Positions 23,755 through 36,200 of a DNA stretch of 64,000 nucleotides are shown piece after piece. The first letter of the stretch is position 1, and the number at the start of each line of letters is the position of its first letter. The notes below the pieces were generated by a model. It was given only the letters and a program-made list of their open reading frames with translations, had not been told where the DNA came from and did not search any database. Position numbers and translations under genes: made by a program. This DNA is from Isoetes taiwanensis (Eukaryota > Streptophyta > Lycopodiopsida > Isoetales > Isoetaceae): the NCBI GenBank assembly GCA_021234155.1, contig JAJEKV010000006.1, positions 11,619,317 through 11,683,316 on the forward strand, read 5' to 3'.

Positions 23755-24420
23755 ACTAAGAATTCTCTTTACCCCTTTTTTATTCTCGGGTTCTCTACTT
23801 CCATTAAATGTTGCTACCGTTATTATGACTTTCTTCATTTAATCACTTCTAGGAGGTTTTATTTTTTCTTCTCTTGCAGACATTCTTGAGTTCTCACTAC
23901 TGGGTTTTTTTTTACCAGATTGATTATGTAGACTACACGGTTGTGCAACTAAGGAAATTGTGGCAGTAAATGGCAAATTTCCGTGGTCAACAATTTGTCT
24001 TAGAAAAGGAGACAATGTTATCACACACGTGACCAATTTGGTTACAGCAACCCTCACAAGCCCATTTCTTCTACCATCAAGAGGTTGGGAACAATGCAGA
24101 TCTGTAGACTAAAATTCTCTTACCCTTGCTTTTATTATGTCCGAAAGCTATCGATGGCATAAATGTCACATTCTTACTATGACTTTAAGGTCAATGTTCA
24201 TTTCATAATTCTAGGAGGCTTTACTTTTATTCTCTTTGCAAATAGTCTTGATTTCTTACAATTGGGTTTTCTACCGCATTAGTTATGTAGACTACGGTTG
24301 GTTGTGTCACTAAGGAATTGTGGCGAGAAATGGCAAATCTCCGTGTACAACAATTTATCTTAGAAAAGGAGACCGTGTTATCGTAAACATGACCAATTTG
24401 TCACAAGAAACCTCATAATT
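23755..24420 (+). repeat. Tandem duplication covering laccase exon 1
   Basis: 23755-24055 and 24105-24418 are direct copies, sharing AGACTAA.AATTCTCTT, TTCTAGGAGG.TTTA, TTATGTAGACTAC and CAACAATTT.TCTTAGAAAA. The spacing is about 350 bases. The duplication took in the laccase first exon and upstream sequence. Confidence 0.8.
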
Positions 24421-25310
24421 TTGTTTGCATTTTCTATATTCTGCGAACATAATGATTTTTTCATAACAGAGTGATTTTGCGGTGGAATATAAAGGCATTC
24501 AGCTTGGGGCGTGATGGACTCACATATGTGATGCAATGTCCAATTCAAACCGCCATCCTATATATACAACTGCGGTACCGATCAACAAGGAACCCTTTTC
24601 TAACATCATATAGCCCGCAAAGGGCACAGCCTATGGAGCAATTATTATAGACCCCCGAATCGAGGCAACTTCTCTTGAAAGACTCATGGAACACACTGAT
24701 ATTGGGTAAGAAATGAGAGAATCTTTTCTAACATTTTCTTATGCTTTTACACCACTAATTAACAACGATATTTGGTCTATTTGTAGGGGAATGATGGAAT
24801 GTTGATATTGAGGAGGTTGAAAGGTAGGCATGCTTTACAAGCAATAGTCGGTGCTTTATCCAATGCTTACTCCGATCAATGGCCATCCCGGGTCCCCTAC
24901 AATTGCTCTAAACATGGTAAAAAGAAAGGGCATAAGATCGCTTAATAATTTTTGGTTGTTGAAGTTAAAACCCATATCATTTTTGAATTCTTATTTGCAG
25001 ACATAGGAATTGTAAAGATAAGCAAGGTAGATTATATTTTCTAAGGGTTATCAACAAAATCTTAAAGACCTCTTTCTTACAATTGCAAAATACAGGAATT
25101 TACATTGGTAGAAATTGATGCATCCTACATAAAAGCATATCACTTAACGCAAGTTCCTAATAAGTCCAGGCCAAATCTATACTTTCCTCCCCTCAATGCA
25201 AATCAACCAATAGAGCGCAGACTACATAGACGTATCTCTCAGACGAGGTCCAGACAAGGAGCACAAAACACATCAAGACTGGAATTCCGAAGTTACTGAA
25301 GTCTTTACCT
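23840..25310 (+). pseudogene. Laccase (multicopper oxidase) pseudogene
   Basis: Several exon-like blocks match plant laccases, secreted oxidases of monolignols. Block 1 (23942-24050) reads CATKEIVAVNGKFPWSTICL then RKGDNVITHVTNLV, the usual start of the mature protein. A second, frameshifted copy lies at 24297-24418. Block 2 (24520-24700) holds TYVMQCPIQT and, in another frame, AYGAIIIDPRIEATSLERLM, matching the conserved VTQCPIQ and AYGA segments. Block 3 (24785-24918) fits the GEWW..D and DAY.INGQPG.LY.CS region. Block 4 (25010-25210) fits YLLRIINA...FTLVEIDASY and LLISPGQ. The IHWHG copper-binding segment is missing, stops and frameshifts are frequent, and no C-terminal half is found. Confidence 0.85.
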
Positions 25311-25515
25311 CCAATTAGGGCCATACAATATCCTGTGCTTAATTGATAGTGCATTTTTCGATCAATCTTAAAGGCGTTGAGGTATCCGATTCAAAAGAGT
25401 TTTTGCAGGTTCCAAAGAATTTGCTCGATGCTATCTTTAAATATAGAGCCTTGCATTGTAAGCTCCACCTCTATGTTTAGTGGGCGTAAGCTTTGGTAAG
25501 CTCAAACTTTTGAAG

Positions 25516-25803
25516 ACCAAACAACCTCTTCTCAAGATGCTTACAACTATAATATCAAAGAGTGTACACCGCAAATTTTCCTTCACAACCTTTACCACTT
25601 ATAACTACACTAGCAAGCATCTTGACATCCTTAGAATTGCGCCAACTTATGGTACCAAGACCAAACACCTCTTCTCGCATGCTTACAACTATAATATCAG
25701 CCGAGTGTACAACCGAAATTTTCCTTCACAACCTTTACCACTTATAACTATACTAGCAAGCAGTTTTGACATCCTTTAGAATTGGCGCCCAACTTATGGT
25801 ACC
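25516..25803. repeat. Two-copy tandem repeat, unit about 144 bases
   Basis: ACCAAACA, GCTTACAACTATAATATCA, TTTTCCTTCACAACCTTTAC and CTTATGGTACC recur once with few differences (25516 and 25660). No coding role is apparent. Confidence 0.88.
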
Positions 25804-27020
25804 AGGCTCACAGAAATCCCATTTGGTTCTAATGTTTAGCTGGTGCTCCAAGGTACCATCCAAAACTATGGATCCTAACACATATCTTGCAAAAATTTCA
25901 TAGGTAAATTGTTGGGTTGGTGGGCTAACCACTATGGCCAGCATCGAGAAAAAATCAATCTTTGGCTTGGAAATGTAAGTCTTTTGAGATCTAGCTAAGG
26001 CTAGCCAAAAAGCATTCAGCTTAGGATATTTAAGGTGTCCCATAACAGATCATACTTTTTGTGTTGAACGAATGCCTTCCATTGAACAACATATAAAATC
26101 CTCACTACTTTATCTAGAACATAACATCCTAGGGGTAACTTCAACTTTAAGACAACATAGCTATTCTTGGAGCATGAGATATGGAGCATCAAGCAAGGGC
26201 GCTGCATCTTACAACATCCTAGGTGTCAATAAGACAACATGCTTATACTTAGAGCATCAAGCAAGGAAAAGAAAAAAAACATAGACACACAATCAATATA
26301 TGCCTCCTCAAAGAGCATCAAGCAAGAGAAAGAAAATAGACACTCAACAGGTATAACATGCACACATACTTTGCAGTAGGAGGGAGGGAGGGAGGCAGGG
26401 AAGGAGGGAGAGGGATTTTGTAAGAGAGTGAGAGAGGGAGAGGGAGAGGGGAGAGAGGGAGGGAGGGAGAGGGAGAGGGAGGGAGAGGAGAGAGAGACTC
26501 AAGCAAACCGTGCATATTCATTTCAGTTATTTTTTGAAAAATTTTGCTCGTGCCACTATGTGATCTAATAAATACTATGATGTATTCATTGTTTATCACA
26601 ATTGCAATTCACAAGAAATGGACAGGTTCTATAGTTTTACACCTTACCTACAAACATGTTTTTGAATCTTAATATCTTCCAATCTATGCACATATTATCT
26701 CTGATATGGTTTAAAATTATGACTCCGGTTTATCATTCACACATTGTTATCTTTGCCCCAAAGAACCGGCACCATTACTAGTTGAAATATAACTTCAAAG
26801 TCTATGCATGCATAGACATTCTTCCTTTCCTTTGCATTGTCTTAAAAAGTGTATTTTTAGTGGCTTAAAGCAAAATGTATCCTTTGCTTTTAGTATTGCC
26901 CTATTTGAACTGCGGCACCTTTGTTTAGTACTTGTTTTTATAAAAATAGGTCAAAAATGCCAAATTTTTGTGTTTTTGAAAAAGAAATCTGCAATTGCAC
27001 CACAGGTCATTAGTGCGTTT
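25804..27020. other. Stretch without a recognisable gene; GA-rich tract
   Basis: 26376-26497 is an imperfect GGGA/GAGA-rich tract. A minus-strand frame of 96 codons (26043-25753) is not recognised. The phrase AGCATCAAGCAAG is repeated near 26187, 26251 and 26318. Confidence 0.5.
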
Positions 27021-27029
27021 GCTAGGTCA

Positions 27030-27788
27030 CCGTGTTAGAGAGTGAATGGGGGGCTTAAGGGCTTTTTCGCAATGCAAAGACAATGTGTGAAAGCAGATGT
27101 CTAGAAATTTAGCTTGAAGAAAATGCTATTTAAAACCCTAGTGCAGGTGGTTGTGCTATACGGCTGCGAAGTATGGGGGCCGGGTTTATCTTTGGAACTG
27201 TGGCAAAAAATAGAAAAGGTACAAAAGAAATTTCTGCATGCTGCGCTTGGGGTTAAACTGCAAACTCCCTATGAAATGATGTTAGTGGAATGTGGTATGC
27301 TACCACTAGAATGTGAGGCTATATGCCAATTTTTAACATACCTATGCAAGGTAGGTGGTTTAGCTGATGACAGCTATCCCCATTTAACTCTAAAGGAGTC
27401 ATTTGATAAGCGATGGTACGCAGATGGCATGACCTGGCTAAGAAAATGGGGGCTAAGCATTGAAGGGCTACGTCAGAATAAGGATAAGATTAGGGAATGG
27501 GTGGTGGAGACGGCTATGCGCCGTATATGGTCTAGTCCGGGCACAAAAATGCTGCATTACAGAGCACAAATGAATCTCACGTTGCAGAAGATGAGTTATT
27601 TGAGTTATCTAAGTGCTAACATATCGCTCAGGAAAAGGCATGTCATTTGTAGAATGAGGTTGAGCACGCATCATTTGAATGTGGAGATAGGGAGATGGAT
27701 GAAAATTGCATATGAATACAGAGTATGTCGAGCATGTGGAGCAAATGAGGTTGAGGACGAGGAGCATGTAATTCTAAGGTGTCTTTGA
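27030..27788 (+). pseudogene. LINE-F: 5'-truncated LINE, C-terminal part of ORF2 (open, about 225 codons)
   Basis: The only LINE of this family on the plus strand. The reading starts near RVNGGLRAFFAMQ (27050, one frame) and continues from 27114 with LVQVVVLYGCEVWGPGLSLE, then ALGVKLQTPYEMMLVECGML and a long open stretch. It ends with CRACGANEVEDEEHVILRC, a CX2C-H-C finger typical of LINE C-termini. The frame stops at 27788, before the acidic tail seen in LINE-C. No (TC)n tail is attached, unlike the minus-strand copies, so its 3' end was lost or it belongs to another subfamily. It is the best-preserved version of this domain in the window. Confidence 0.85.
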
Positions 27789-29014
27789 CATTCAAGTTAC
27801 TGATCTTGTAACATTTTTCCACCTTCCAGCAACCCAATAATACTTTATGAGATGTCTGTGGAATGTGTGAGAAAATAAGAAACAACAACCACAAACAAAT
27901 TAGTCATAACACAACTAAAGACATGGGAAAAAAAGTTGCTAGCTATGGTTGAGGAGGAAATGTTGTTGAGCTATGCACATAGAGCCAACTAGAAGAGAAA
28001 AATGTTGTCATGTTATTGCCTATAAGGATAAAAAAATTGCCAAGCTCAGCGTGCAAAACCTACAAGGTGGAAAAGAACATAGCCAAGCTTTGTCCACATA
28101 ACCAATGTTGAGAAAAAAAAAAGGATATAGCTAGGGGCAAATGTTGCCGACTATGTTAGGACCTTTTCAAGCCATAAATGCAAAAAAAAAGATAATTGAA
28201 ATGTATGTAGGCAAATTGGAACCAAAATTAAAAGGATGTGGCATCGAATGACTAGGTTAGGAGTAAAGCATATAGGTAGGAAAATATTGGGTGGGATGTG
28301 GCGAGTACAAAACTAGTAGGTTGTTAAAAAAAGAGTAGGTGGAATTTTACCTGGTAGGTAGTGTCTATGCGGCCCATAGCAAAAAACTTTTTTTTTCCCT
28401 CAGAATTTTCTTCTGATCTTCAAGTTTCACACAATTTTTGGCAGTTTTTTTGTTACAGTGTGTTCCTGCCAGCTAAGAAGAAGGAGGAGGAGGTAAAATC
28501 TATGAAAAAAAGGGGCTTTTTGTGAATTTTTTGTGGCTTTGATTTGTGATGAAAAGCCTGGATTGGGGTCGGATTTTGCAGCTTTGGGTCCCAAATTGGG
28601 ACAATATTTTACCAGATTAAATGGATTAAGGCATCCTCGGAAATTAGTTCAAGGAAGCCTTTAAGTTTGAGACTGAAGAAATTATGGCCACTCATTCCCG
28701 CACTTTGTCGTTCTTAAGGCCTTTGTCCGAGGCGAAGGTCATGACGGCTATCAAAGTGGACCAAATCCTTCTAAATGTCCCCCTATTTTCCTCAACAAGA
28801 GATGAGTTAGAGATGAGCGAAGATGATCATCTCCGTATTAGCTGATTTCATTATTCAAGAACGATTATTCAAGAACGGCTCCACTATCTCTCAGATCGCG
28901 CTTCTGCACCACCCATAAATATTCAAGAACGGCTCCACTATCTTGCATATTCAAGAACGGCTTCATGGCGCCATGGCTTCAGTATAAAATATGAATGCAT
29001 CTTGCATATTCAAG
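27789..29014. other. Stretch without a recognisable gene; short repeats
   Basis: AT-rich. TTCAAGAACGGCTCCACTAT and partial copies occur at about 28866, 28922 and 28955. A 53-codon plus frame starting near 28682 (MATHSRTLSFLRPLSEAKVM...) is not recognised. Confidence 0.5.
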
Positions 29015-29305
29015 TGTTAGAATTCTATGGTTGGTCATCATATATTCCTGTAGGTTTAGATCTCTATGCAGCATAAGAGCTCAGACTGACACTAGAAATA
29101 TCACAGTGATCTTAGGGAAGAAGGAAGTTAAGTTGTTTAAGTTGCTAAGGGAATGATATGATTGAGAGGAAAGAAATATGGAGACTAAAGGTTATAGTTG
29201 CTTAATGGTTTATGAATTAAACCTTAAAGGTGACGGGTTATTTAAAAGATAAGTATCACTAAAAATATGCAAGAGGTTAAGGCCGAATATCTAGTAAGTC
29301 CGACA
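29015..29305 (+). repeat. Copia-1 5' LTR
   Basis: It begins TGTTAGAATTCTATGGTTGG and ends near GACA. It matches the 3' LTR with several short indels (shared TATGGTTGGTCATCATAT, TTGAGAGGAAAGAAATA, TATGCAAGAGGTTAAGGCCG). Confidence 0.85.
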
Positions 29306-29309
29306 ATCA

Positions 29310-29583
29310 GACTTAAACTCAGAAATAAATCTCCAAGGCAGATGTGGATGTATCTCTTAGAACACTGTGAACAAAAAACGTCTTCTCAAATAGATCTTCT
29401 TGAGAATGAACTGAGAGGACTTAAACTCCAGGAAGATGGTGATGTGGCTGAGTTCTTCAACAAATTTGATAACATAATTGCAGACCTAGCAGGAGCAGGG
29501 GTAAATGTGTCAGATAGAAGTCAAGTGCTACAAATTTCTACTGCCATGAGCCAGGTCATTTTAAGGGAGATTGCCCTAAACTA
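29310..29583 (+). pseudogene. Copia-1 gag fragment
   Basis: The open frame (29267-29584, partly in the LTR) contains SPRQMWMYLLEHCEQKTSSQ and ELRGLKLQEDGDVAEFFNKF, fitting the copia gag core (UBN2/gag-polypeptide type) that packages the element RNA. It ends at a stop just before the zinc knuckle, which lies in another frame. Confidence 0.78.
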
Positions 29584-30220
29584 AAAAATGAGCTGACTTG
29601 TTATCATTGTGGAGGTAAAGGGCATTATGCATCCAAATGTACAACACCAAAGGAATATGGCAGAGGTAGAGGAAAGGGAAAAGAAGGTGGAGGAGGAAGA
29701 AATATGAATTATAGAGGGAGAGGATGCAGAAGATCATCTGGAGTTCACATAGCCCGAGAACACAATGAAGGAGAAAAATCAGAGATTGAGGATGAAAATG
29801 AGGTAAACCTTGCCTTACCTATTCTTGATAAGGGATTAGAGTCTAATAAAATCTCTGATGCGTTTGTAGTTGATAGTGGAGCTGAAAGATCCAGTAGTAC
29901 AATCATCTACACTCTGCCAAGAATATTACTCAAGCAAAGTTCAAGGAATATTGAAGTTGGAAATGGAGACTTATTGCAAAATAGAAGGAAGGTCCACAAG
30001 CGCTTATTAGATCTAGAAGGAAAAATAGTTGACATTGAAAAATGTCTTGTGTGTGCCTTGCATTGTCAAGAACTTAATATCAGAAGTCCAGCTTGTTGAT
30101 TTAGGATATCGAAATAATTTTGACTCTAAAGGATGTAGAATCTTTCTCAATAATGAATTGAAGTTTTTTGCCAAAAGATATGGTAATTTATTCCCAAATG
30201 GAAAATCAGTGCTACAATAG
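29584..30220 (+). pseudogene. Copia-1 zinc knuckle and aspartic protease
   Basis: CYHCGGKGHYASKC (from about 29598) is a CX2CX4HX4C knuckle, followed by a Gly/Arg-rich stretch. DAFVVDSGAERS near 29858-29893 holds the DSG(A) protease active site. LVCALHCQELNI near 30047 fits the segment preceding integrase. The frame is open from 29704 to 30099, then shifts. The element is interrupted from about 30255. Confidence 0.8.
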
Positions 30221-30254
30221 TGTGAACTCTACCTGGTATGTCGTAAATGGAACT

Positions 30255-30865
30255 ATGGCATAACAACCAAATACATAACAACCATTGACATCAACAACCA
30301 AATACATAACTACCATTGACATTAACAACCAACACATAATTGTTAACAACATAACATTCAATTGGGTATGGTCGACATCGATGGTTCATTGACATATCAA
30401 CTATCATTATAATTATATTATTGATGTTCAACATTAAAATTGTTCAAAACCTCCCCAAAACCCCCTTTGGTTTGGGTGCATATTCACCCGGGGTGACCCG
30501 CAACTAGAGCCGCTGGATAGGCATATATCACCCCTTATTCCTTAATCACACCGCACGAAGTTCCTCGCTTGTGGGGGTATGCAAAATTTACATAATACAG
30601 ATAACAAGATTCAAGTAAAATACTATAAGATTTCAAGCGAAAATACTATATGGTGTTGATTTTGTACTGCAAAATACAATATGAGGGCTCACTGCCCCAC
30701 GCCACCCCCTCTGTGAATATGCACCCAAACCAAAGGGGGTTTAAGGGGGATTTTAATTTAAATGTGTTGGACCCAATGGTTGTGTTAATTAATGTCAATG
30801 GTAGTTATGTTGGTTGTTAATGTCAATGGTTGTTATGTGTGTTGGTTGTTGTTGTTGGTTTTCAT
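30255..30865. repeat. Foldback (MITE-like) element inserted in copia-1
   Basis: A 29-base perfect inverted repeat (30459-30487 and 30713-30741; CCCCCTTTGGTTTGGGTGCA within it). Outer arms of repeated AACCATTGACAT.AACAACC words pair with GGTTGTTAATGTCAATGGTT near 30800-30840. The total is about 610 bases with no coding potential. It lies between the protease and integrase parts of copia-1, so it inserted after the element. Confidence 0.85.
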
Positions 30866-31855
30866 AAAAATTTGTTCTTCGCCTTAGGGACCCGTGAGAC
30901 AAAAATTTTAGAATTCAAACCAGAAAAATTAGAATTCATTTGAGGCTTTCATCACTTGTAGCTTTTTGAATTTCATCACAATAAAAACAAATAGAACATA
31001 AGTAAAAGTACTATAAAGATAGAGCGGATTGATCCCATTATTCCGAAGTCAAAAGTTTGGCAACACTATACACAAACATTTTTCAACTGGAATTCAAATT
31101 TTGGCCTCCATGGATTCTTGTGGTGAGAAACCAAAGTGGAAACTTTTTTCATGAAAGTTAGCACAAGGATCTAGAAGCCTTGGAATTTGCTTTAATAACT
31201 CGCAAAATCTAAAAAATGCATGGTAATTTTTGCAACCTTCATTCCTGAATGAGCTTTGGCAAACAATATCCAATAGCGCAACTCAGATAATCACCGGTAG
31301 GATGAAAGCCACCAAACCCGGCTGAAAATTGCTGTTTTAGCATACATAACTTAACCAAACATATCCATATCATACAATATCAAAAGATTCTCGAGAGCTT
31401 TCCAACACAAATAAAATCATCTCAAACAGAGCCTGATCAAAAAGTTATGATAAGAAATGTGTTGCCGGCGGGGAAACCTGACTACATGCACCCTTCAAGC
31501 TCCTTCATGTGCCCATTATGCACCACACACACAAAAAGATTAAGTTGTCGACCACATGCACCATACGCAAAAAAGAGGCTTTTGTTATGAGCTATTGGTT
31601 GTCGACCATTATGCAATACACGCGACAAAAAAAGGGCTTTGTTGTGAGCCATCAGTTTTGACCATTGGAAAAAAAAAGGCTAAAATCAATGGCTCAAATG
31701 GTGCACTTCTAGATGTAATGATTAGTACATCCATTTGAATACATCAATAAATCATAGGAAAAAAAAAAACCTTAGTGAAAAGCGACAAAATACAAAGAAA
31801 ACCCTATGCTATTATTATGCTACATATTAGGTTTGGGACATACAAATTGCAATAA
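30866..31855. other. Non-coding stretch between foldback and integrase
   Basis: AT-rich, no motif recognised. Near-copies of a phrase (GTCGACCA.ATGCA and AAAAAAG.CT) near 31547 and 31600 suggest a small duplication. It may be further inserted DNA in copia-1. Confidence 0.4.
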
Positions 31856-31857
31856 CC

Positions 31858-32450
31858 TCAAAATATTGGCAAAGGAAGGATGGATTGATCAGAAAATCAA
31901 AGAAACGAAAAGTTTTGTATGTGAAGGGTTGTTTACCTAGGAAAATTAAATAGATTTCGCCTTTCAAAAGGACTAAAAAGCAAGAGCAAGTCACATTGGA
32001 GTTGATTCACACTGATTTGTTGGTCCACTAAATGTAAGGGAAGATCAAACAAGAGATACTTTATATAACATTCATGGATGATTATAGTAGAATGTGTAAA
32101 AGTATTGTCTAGAAAGGAAATCTCAGGCCTTGGCGGGCTTTTAAAACAATATGTACAAAGGGTTGGGAGAGAAACAGCCTAAAAGTCAAATGTATAAGGT
32201 CCGACCGTGGAGGGGAGTATTTGTCCACAAAGTTCAAACTTTTTTTGCATTTCTAATGGCATCAAAAGACAACTTATGTAGGTATAGCCTCAAAGAAATG
32301 GGAGTAGAGAAAAGGAACTGAGAACCATTATGGATGTCGTAAGAGCTATGATCAAGCACAAAGGGGCTGCCAAACTATCTCTGGAGGAAGCACTCAAACC
32401 CGCCATTCTAATTCAAAATAAACCGCCTCTTCTCGCTCTAAAAGGTAAGG
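31858..32450 (+). pseudogene. Copia-1 integrase core
   Basis: Reading across frames, FVCEGCLPRK near 31915, QVTLELIHTDL near 31990 (first catalytic Asp), YITFMDDYSRM near 32065, LKVKCIRSDRGGEYLSTKFK near 32180-32235 (second Asp), and the region with TIMDVVRAMIKHKG near 32325 that follows the catalytic Glu. This is the D,D-35-E integrase of copia elements. Stops and frameshifts occur throughout. Confidence 0.85.
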
Positions 32451-32459
32451 TGCCTCAAC

Positions 32460-33202
32460 TTTTTGGTCAAATTCGTAAAATAAGATAGATCTTAAGTTGG
32501 CAGGTAGCATATGGCTTAGCAGCATATTCACACATTCCATCAGAGCTGAGAAAGAAATTAGACAACAAGGCTGAAATTGGATATCTTGTGGGATATGACA
32601 GTGAATCAAAGGGATATAGACTTTTTGTTCCAAATACTAAACAGATTATCATTAGCAGAGATGTAATTTTCGATGAGGAGGTTTTTTATAAGGACAGACT
32701 AAAGAAAAAAGAAGAAAAGATGAATGCATCATATGATGAAAAAAAGGTGACTTTTGAAGTAGATTTAGAATCTAATGATGGCAGTGATGAGCAGAATAAA
32801 GAGGATAGTATGACGCAAGAAGATACATCAAATCAACATCCATCAGCTGAACATGAGGAAGAGGAAAGTATACAAGATGAACCGTGCATCAAAAGAAGAA
32901 AAACACAAGCAGAAAAATTAGTAGAAGAGGCAAGAATTGACAATGTAGAATATGGGAGAACTGAAAGTGGAAAAAGCAAAAGATTGCAACAACTAAATCA
33001 TGATAATGATCAGATCTTGGCAATATTGGAAGATGTTGAAACCCCTCAGAGACTTGAGAAGGCTTTAACACTAGAGTGGTCAGGTGATGGACCAGAAATG
33101 GTCCATTTGAAGTGTTCACTTCAAAATTCATATAAAATCAATGGTATAAAATTTATTCGAAGTGTTCCTAGAAGTTCATATATGGCAGTCATAGTCCACT
33201 AG
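32460..33202 (+). pseudogene. Copia-1 integrase C-terminus, linker and RT start
   Basis: SELRKKLDNKAEIGYLVGYD then SKGYRLFVPNTKQIIISRDV is the conserved end of copia integrase. A long acidic linker follows, then ALTLEWSGDGPEMVH near 33075, the sequence preceding RT. The frame is open from 32588 to 33200 (204 codons), the longest intact piece of this element. Confidence 0.85.
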
Positions 33203-36200
33203 AAAAATACCTAAAAATATATATACCTCCATTCTTGTAAGTTATGCTCTAGTAAACTCAGGGGGGTCAAGTACCAAAAGCTTCATGTTTACATAAAGTC
33301 AAACCCGTTCCCTGAAGAAACGACTAAATTTTTTGATTACCACCTATTTTTCTACATAAGATAGGAAAAATGATATGAAAAACCACATATCAATCCGAAG
33401 TCTGCGGAGAAAGATAGGGCCATTCAAACATGACTGGGGTCAAACCGCTTTCAGCCTCCTCGAACCAATTATGGTTCCTGCATGCGCGTTTAAATAAATC
33501 AACTTTTTCAGGAAATGCATTTTGAGCTAATATTTGAAGTATTTTGTAATTGATAAAGTTCCTCCATCCCATAAAAATATTGCTGGCCTTGAATTTGATG
33601 TTTGAACTTTCACTTTTGATCTCAATTTTAGGTAACTTGTAATAATGATTAATATTTTCCTATATACCTAAACTTTACTCTATGATGTCGCCCAAAAAAA
33701 TCATAGTATGAAAGTTCAAAATGATATAAAACAATACAAAAACAAGCTCATAAAAACGAAAAGACATATAGTCACAAAAATCAAGAAAGGTTTCAGTATT
33801 CGAGCCCACATTACTCCTGATGCATTTAAAAATCAATTCCTTAATGCTAATTGATCTCAAGTTGAATTTTGGGATATAACAGCTTCTATATACTAGTAAT
33901 GAAAATATTTGTTGATCATAACCTTGAATTTTTGTATTAAACTTTATAGCATCAAATTCAAATATGTTCTATGTTTATTCTAGATTTATGCCTTTCGGAT
34001 GTGACTTGAAAATCACATTCTCAAAATGTTCCATGTCATGAAAATCAATACAAAAAATTAAAGAAAAATATGGAAGTTTATTACTATAAAAAGTCAAGTT
34101 AGACTAGATGTGCAATTCTACTTGCAGAACATTATTGGTCCAATAGACTAAAAGTTTAAAAATTAATAAGGCAACATCTCAACTAATTTTGATCTCAACT
34201 TTTAGAATATAGTTTATGCCTACAATTTCATAGGATAAAACAATTGGTTAGACGAAGCTTGCATAATTTGAGGGGCAATGTTTAAGCAACAAACAACCAT
34301 GAATTTTATGGGGCACTTATTCGCCAATTGAATCTACACGGACTTCCATTCACACCTTTCAAAAAATTATGTTACAAAAAGAAACCATGATATCATTATG
34401 GGGATAGAATAGAATAGAATAGTTTTTTTTAACGTCCACTTAGAGACCAATAGGGTCATGGACCCATACAATGGGCTGGTAGAAATCATTACTACTAGGA
34501 TTAAAAACCCTTGCCTTCAAAGGTTTTCAAGGGAAAACCTTTGGCAAGAATGATGATACTAGACAAGCGAGATAATGGACTACCGAGGCTCGCAGAATTG
34601 AGACTTTATCTAGAACCTCTCAAACATGTATAATGCCAAGTCATGCACGATGGTGCTGCGGAAGTTGTGGAAGCGTGGAATGAAATGCTAAGGTCAAAAA
34701 TGATTCGGACTATCTCAAAAGCGAGGGCAACTCGGAAGAGTATGGCTTTCATCTTCAACAACCTCAGAATCAAGTAAAGTACATAGTCTCGCTTCAGAAA
34801 TTGCGGCCGCGCTCCCATCTACCTGTCTTCAAATAAGTCCGTGGGACCCTCGTATAATTGATGCAATAGCTACAAGCTTGTTCTCGACAATGAAGCAAGC
34901 AAATAAGCTTGGGGCTCGTGCCAAGGTGGATTTATGTGTGCATGATAATGACCAGCCACTTGGGCCAAAGTAATCAAGGCCCCATATCTTTTTGAGAAAA
35001 ACCCACCATTGAGATATTATTGAAAAAATCACAATTGAGAAGGATAGGGCTAGTGAGAGAGATATATGCTCTACACAATTGGTTTAGTTATGGACCATAA
35101 ATGGTTCATGCTTAATTATATTCGTATTCTTCAAATAATATGTTATTTCAATATGAAAAATAGACGTTATATTGCAAAGGAAGGTCCGTGATTCATGAAA
35201 ATATATGTATATGAAAGATGGCCTACTTGTAACATTATCCCACTAAAACTCTAATGCTTTGTTGCAAAGAAGGATATACATCTTTATACTAGAAAAAATA
35301 ACAATGTTTCTCCGTGATGTTTTTTTGTAAGAAAGCCACAATAACCTACATAGGGGACCCATATATATGTCCCTTGTCATATTTTGAACCATTTGGAAGG
35401 CTTATTTGGAATAATATAGCGTAGTTCTATTCTATTCTATAAAACCGAGAAAAGACGTGATCAAAGGTCATATGGTTTAATTTTTATTCTTATACTTCAA
35501 CTTCACGATATTTCACTTTCATTCATCAATAAACATCATTAGCTAGTAAATGATGAGTTTTTAGCCTATAATTTTGGAATTAACTCAAAATTTTAACCTC
35601 TAATGTGTTAATCCAATGGCTGCACATCATCTTTAATATAAATTAATTGCATGGTTAAATCCTAATTATACTATATGCAAGTTGATAAGTAATTTTTCTA
35701 TGTGGATATAAGAAGAACGATCATTCACATTAAATTTAGATACTTACGAATGGTGATTTTTGGAGCATTTTAACATATAATTTTGTCCTGAATTCGTATA
35801 GGAAATTTCTATTAGATTTTGAAGTTGATATACCTTATGAACACTGAAAAAACATAAGATTGTACTTTTATAATTTAAGAAACAATGGCCAAGAACTAAG
35901 CTAAAACTTGTAACTAATAAAGAAAAAATAACTTAAAAACGCAGCGGCGTTTTGAACAAAATAGGGTTTGCCGCTCCCACGGATGTTAAATATTAGCAAC
36001 CAAAGTTTAAAGATAAGAATCAATGTTTTCTATCATAAATAGACAAATACTTTTCAATTTTGCAAGGTCTACTTGTTTATGCTAAAAAACTAAGAATCGT
36101 TTTGGATAAGGTTGCAAAACTCCAAATTCTCTAATATTTGAACAATCACTACAATATATAGTGAGTTCATTATCTTGAAATTCTCAAGGTCATTAAGAAT

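Noticed and set aside
26376-26497. GA-rich tract as another LINE (TC)n target
   Set aside because: The tract is imperfect, mostly GGGA-type, and no LINE end adjoins it; LINE-F starts about 530 bases away.
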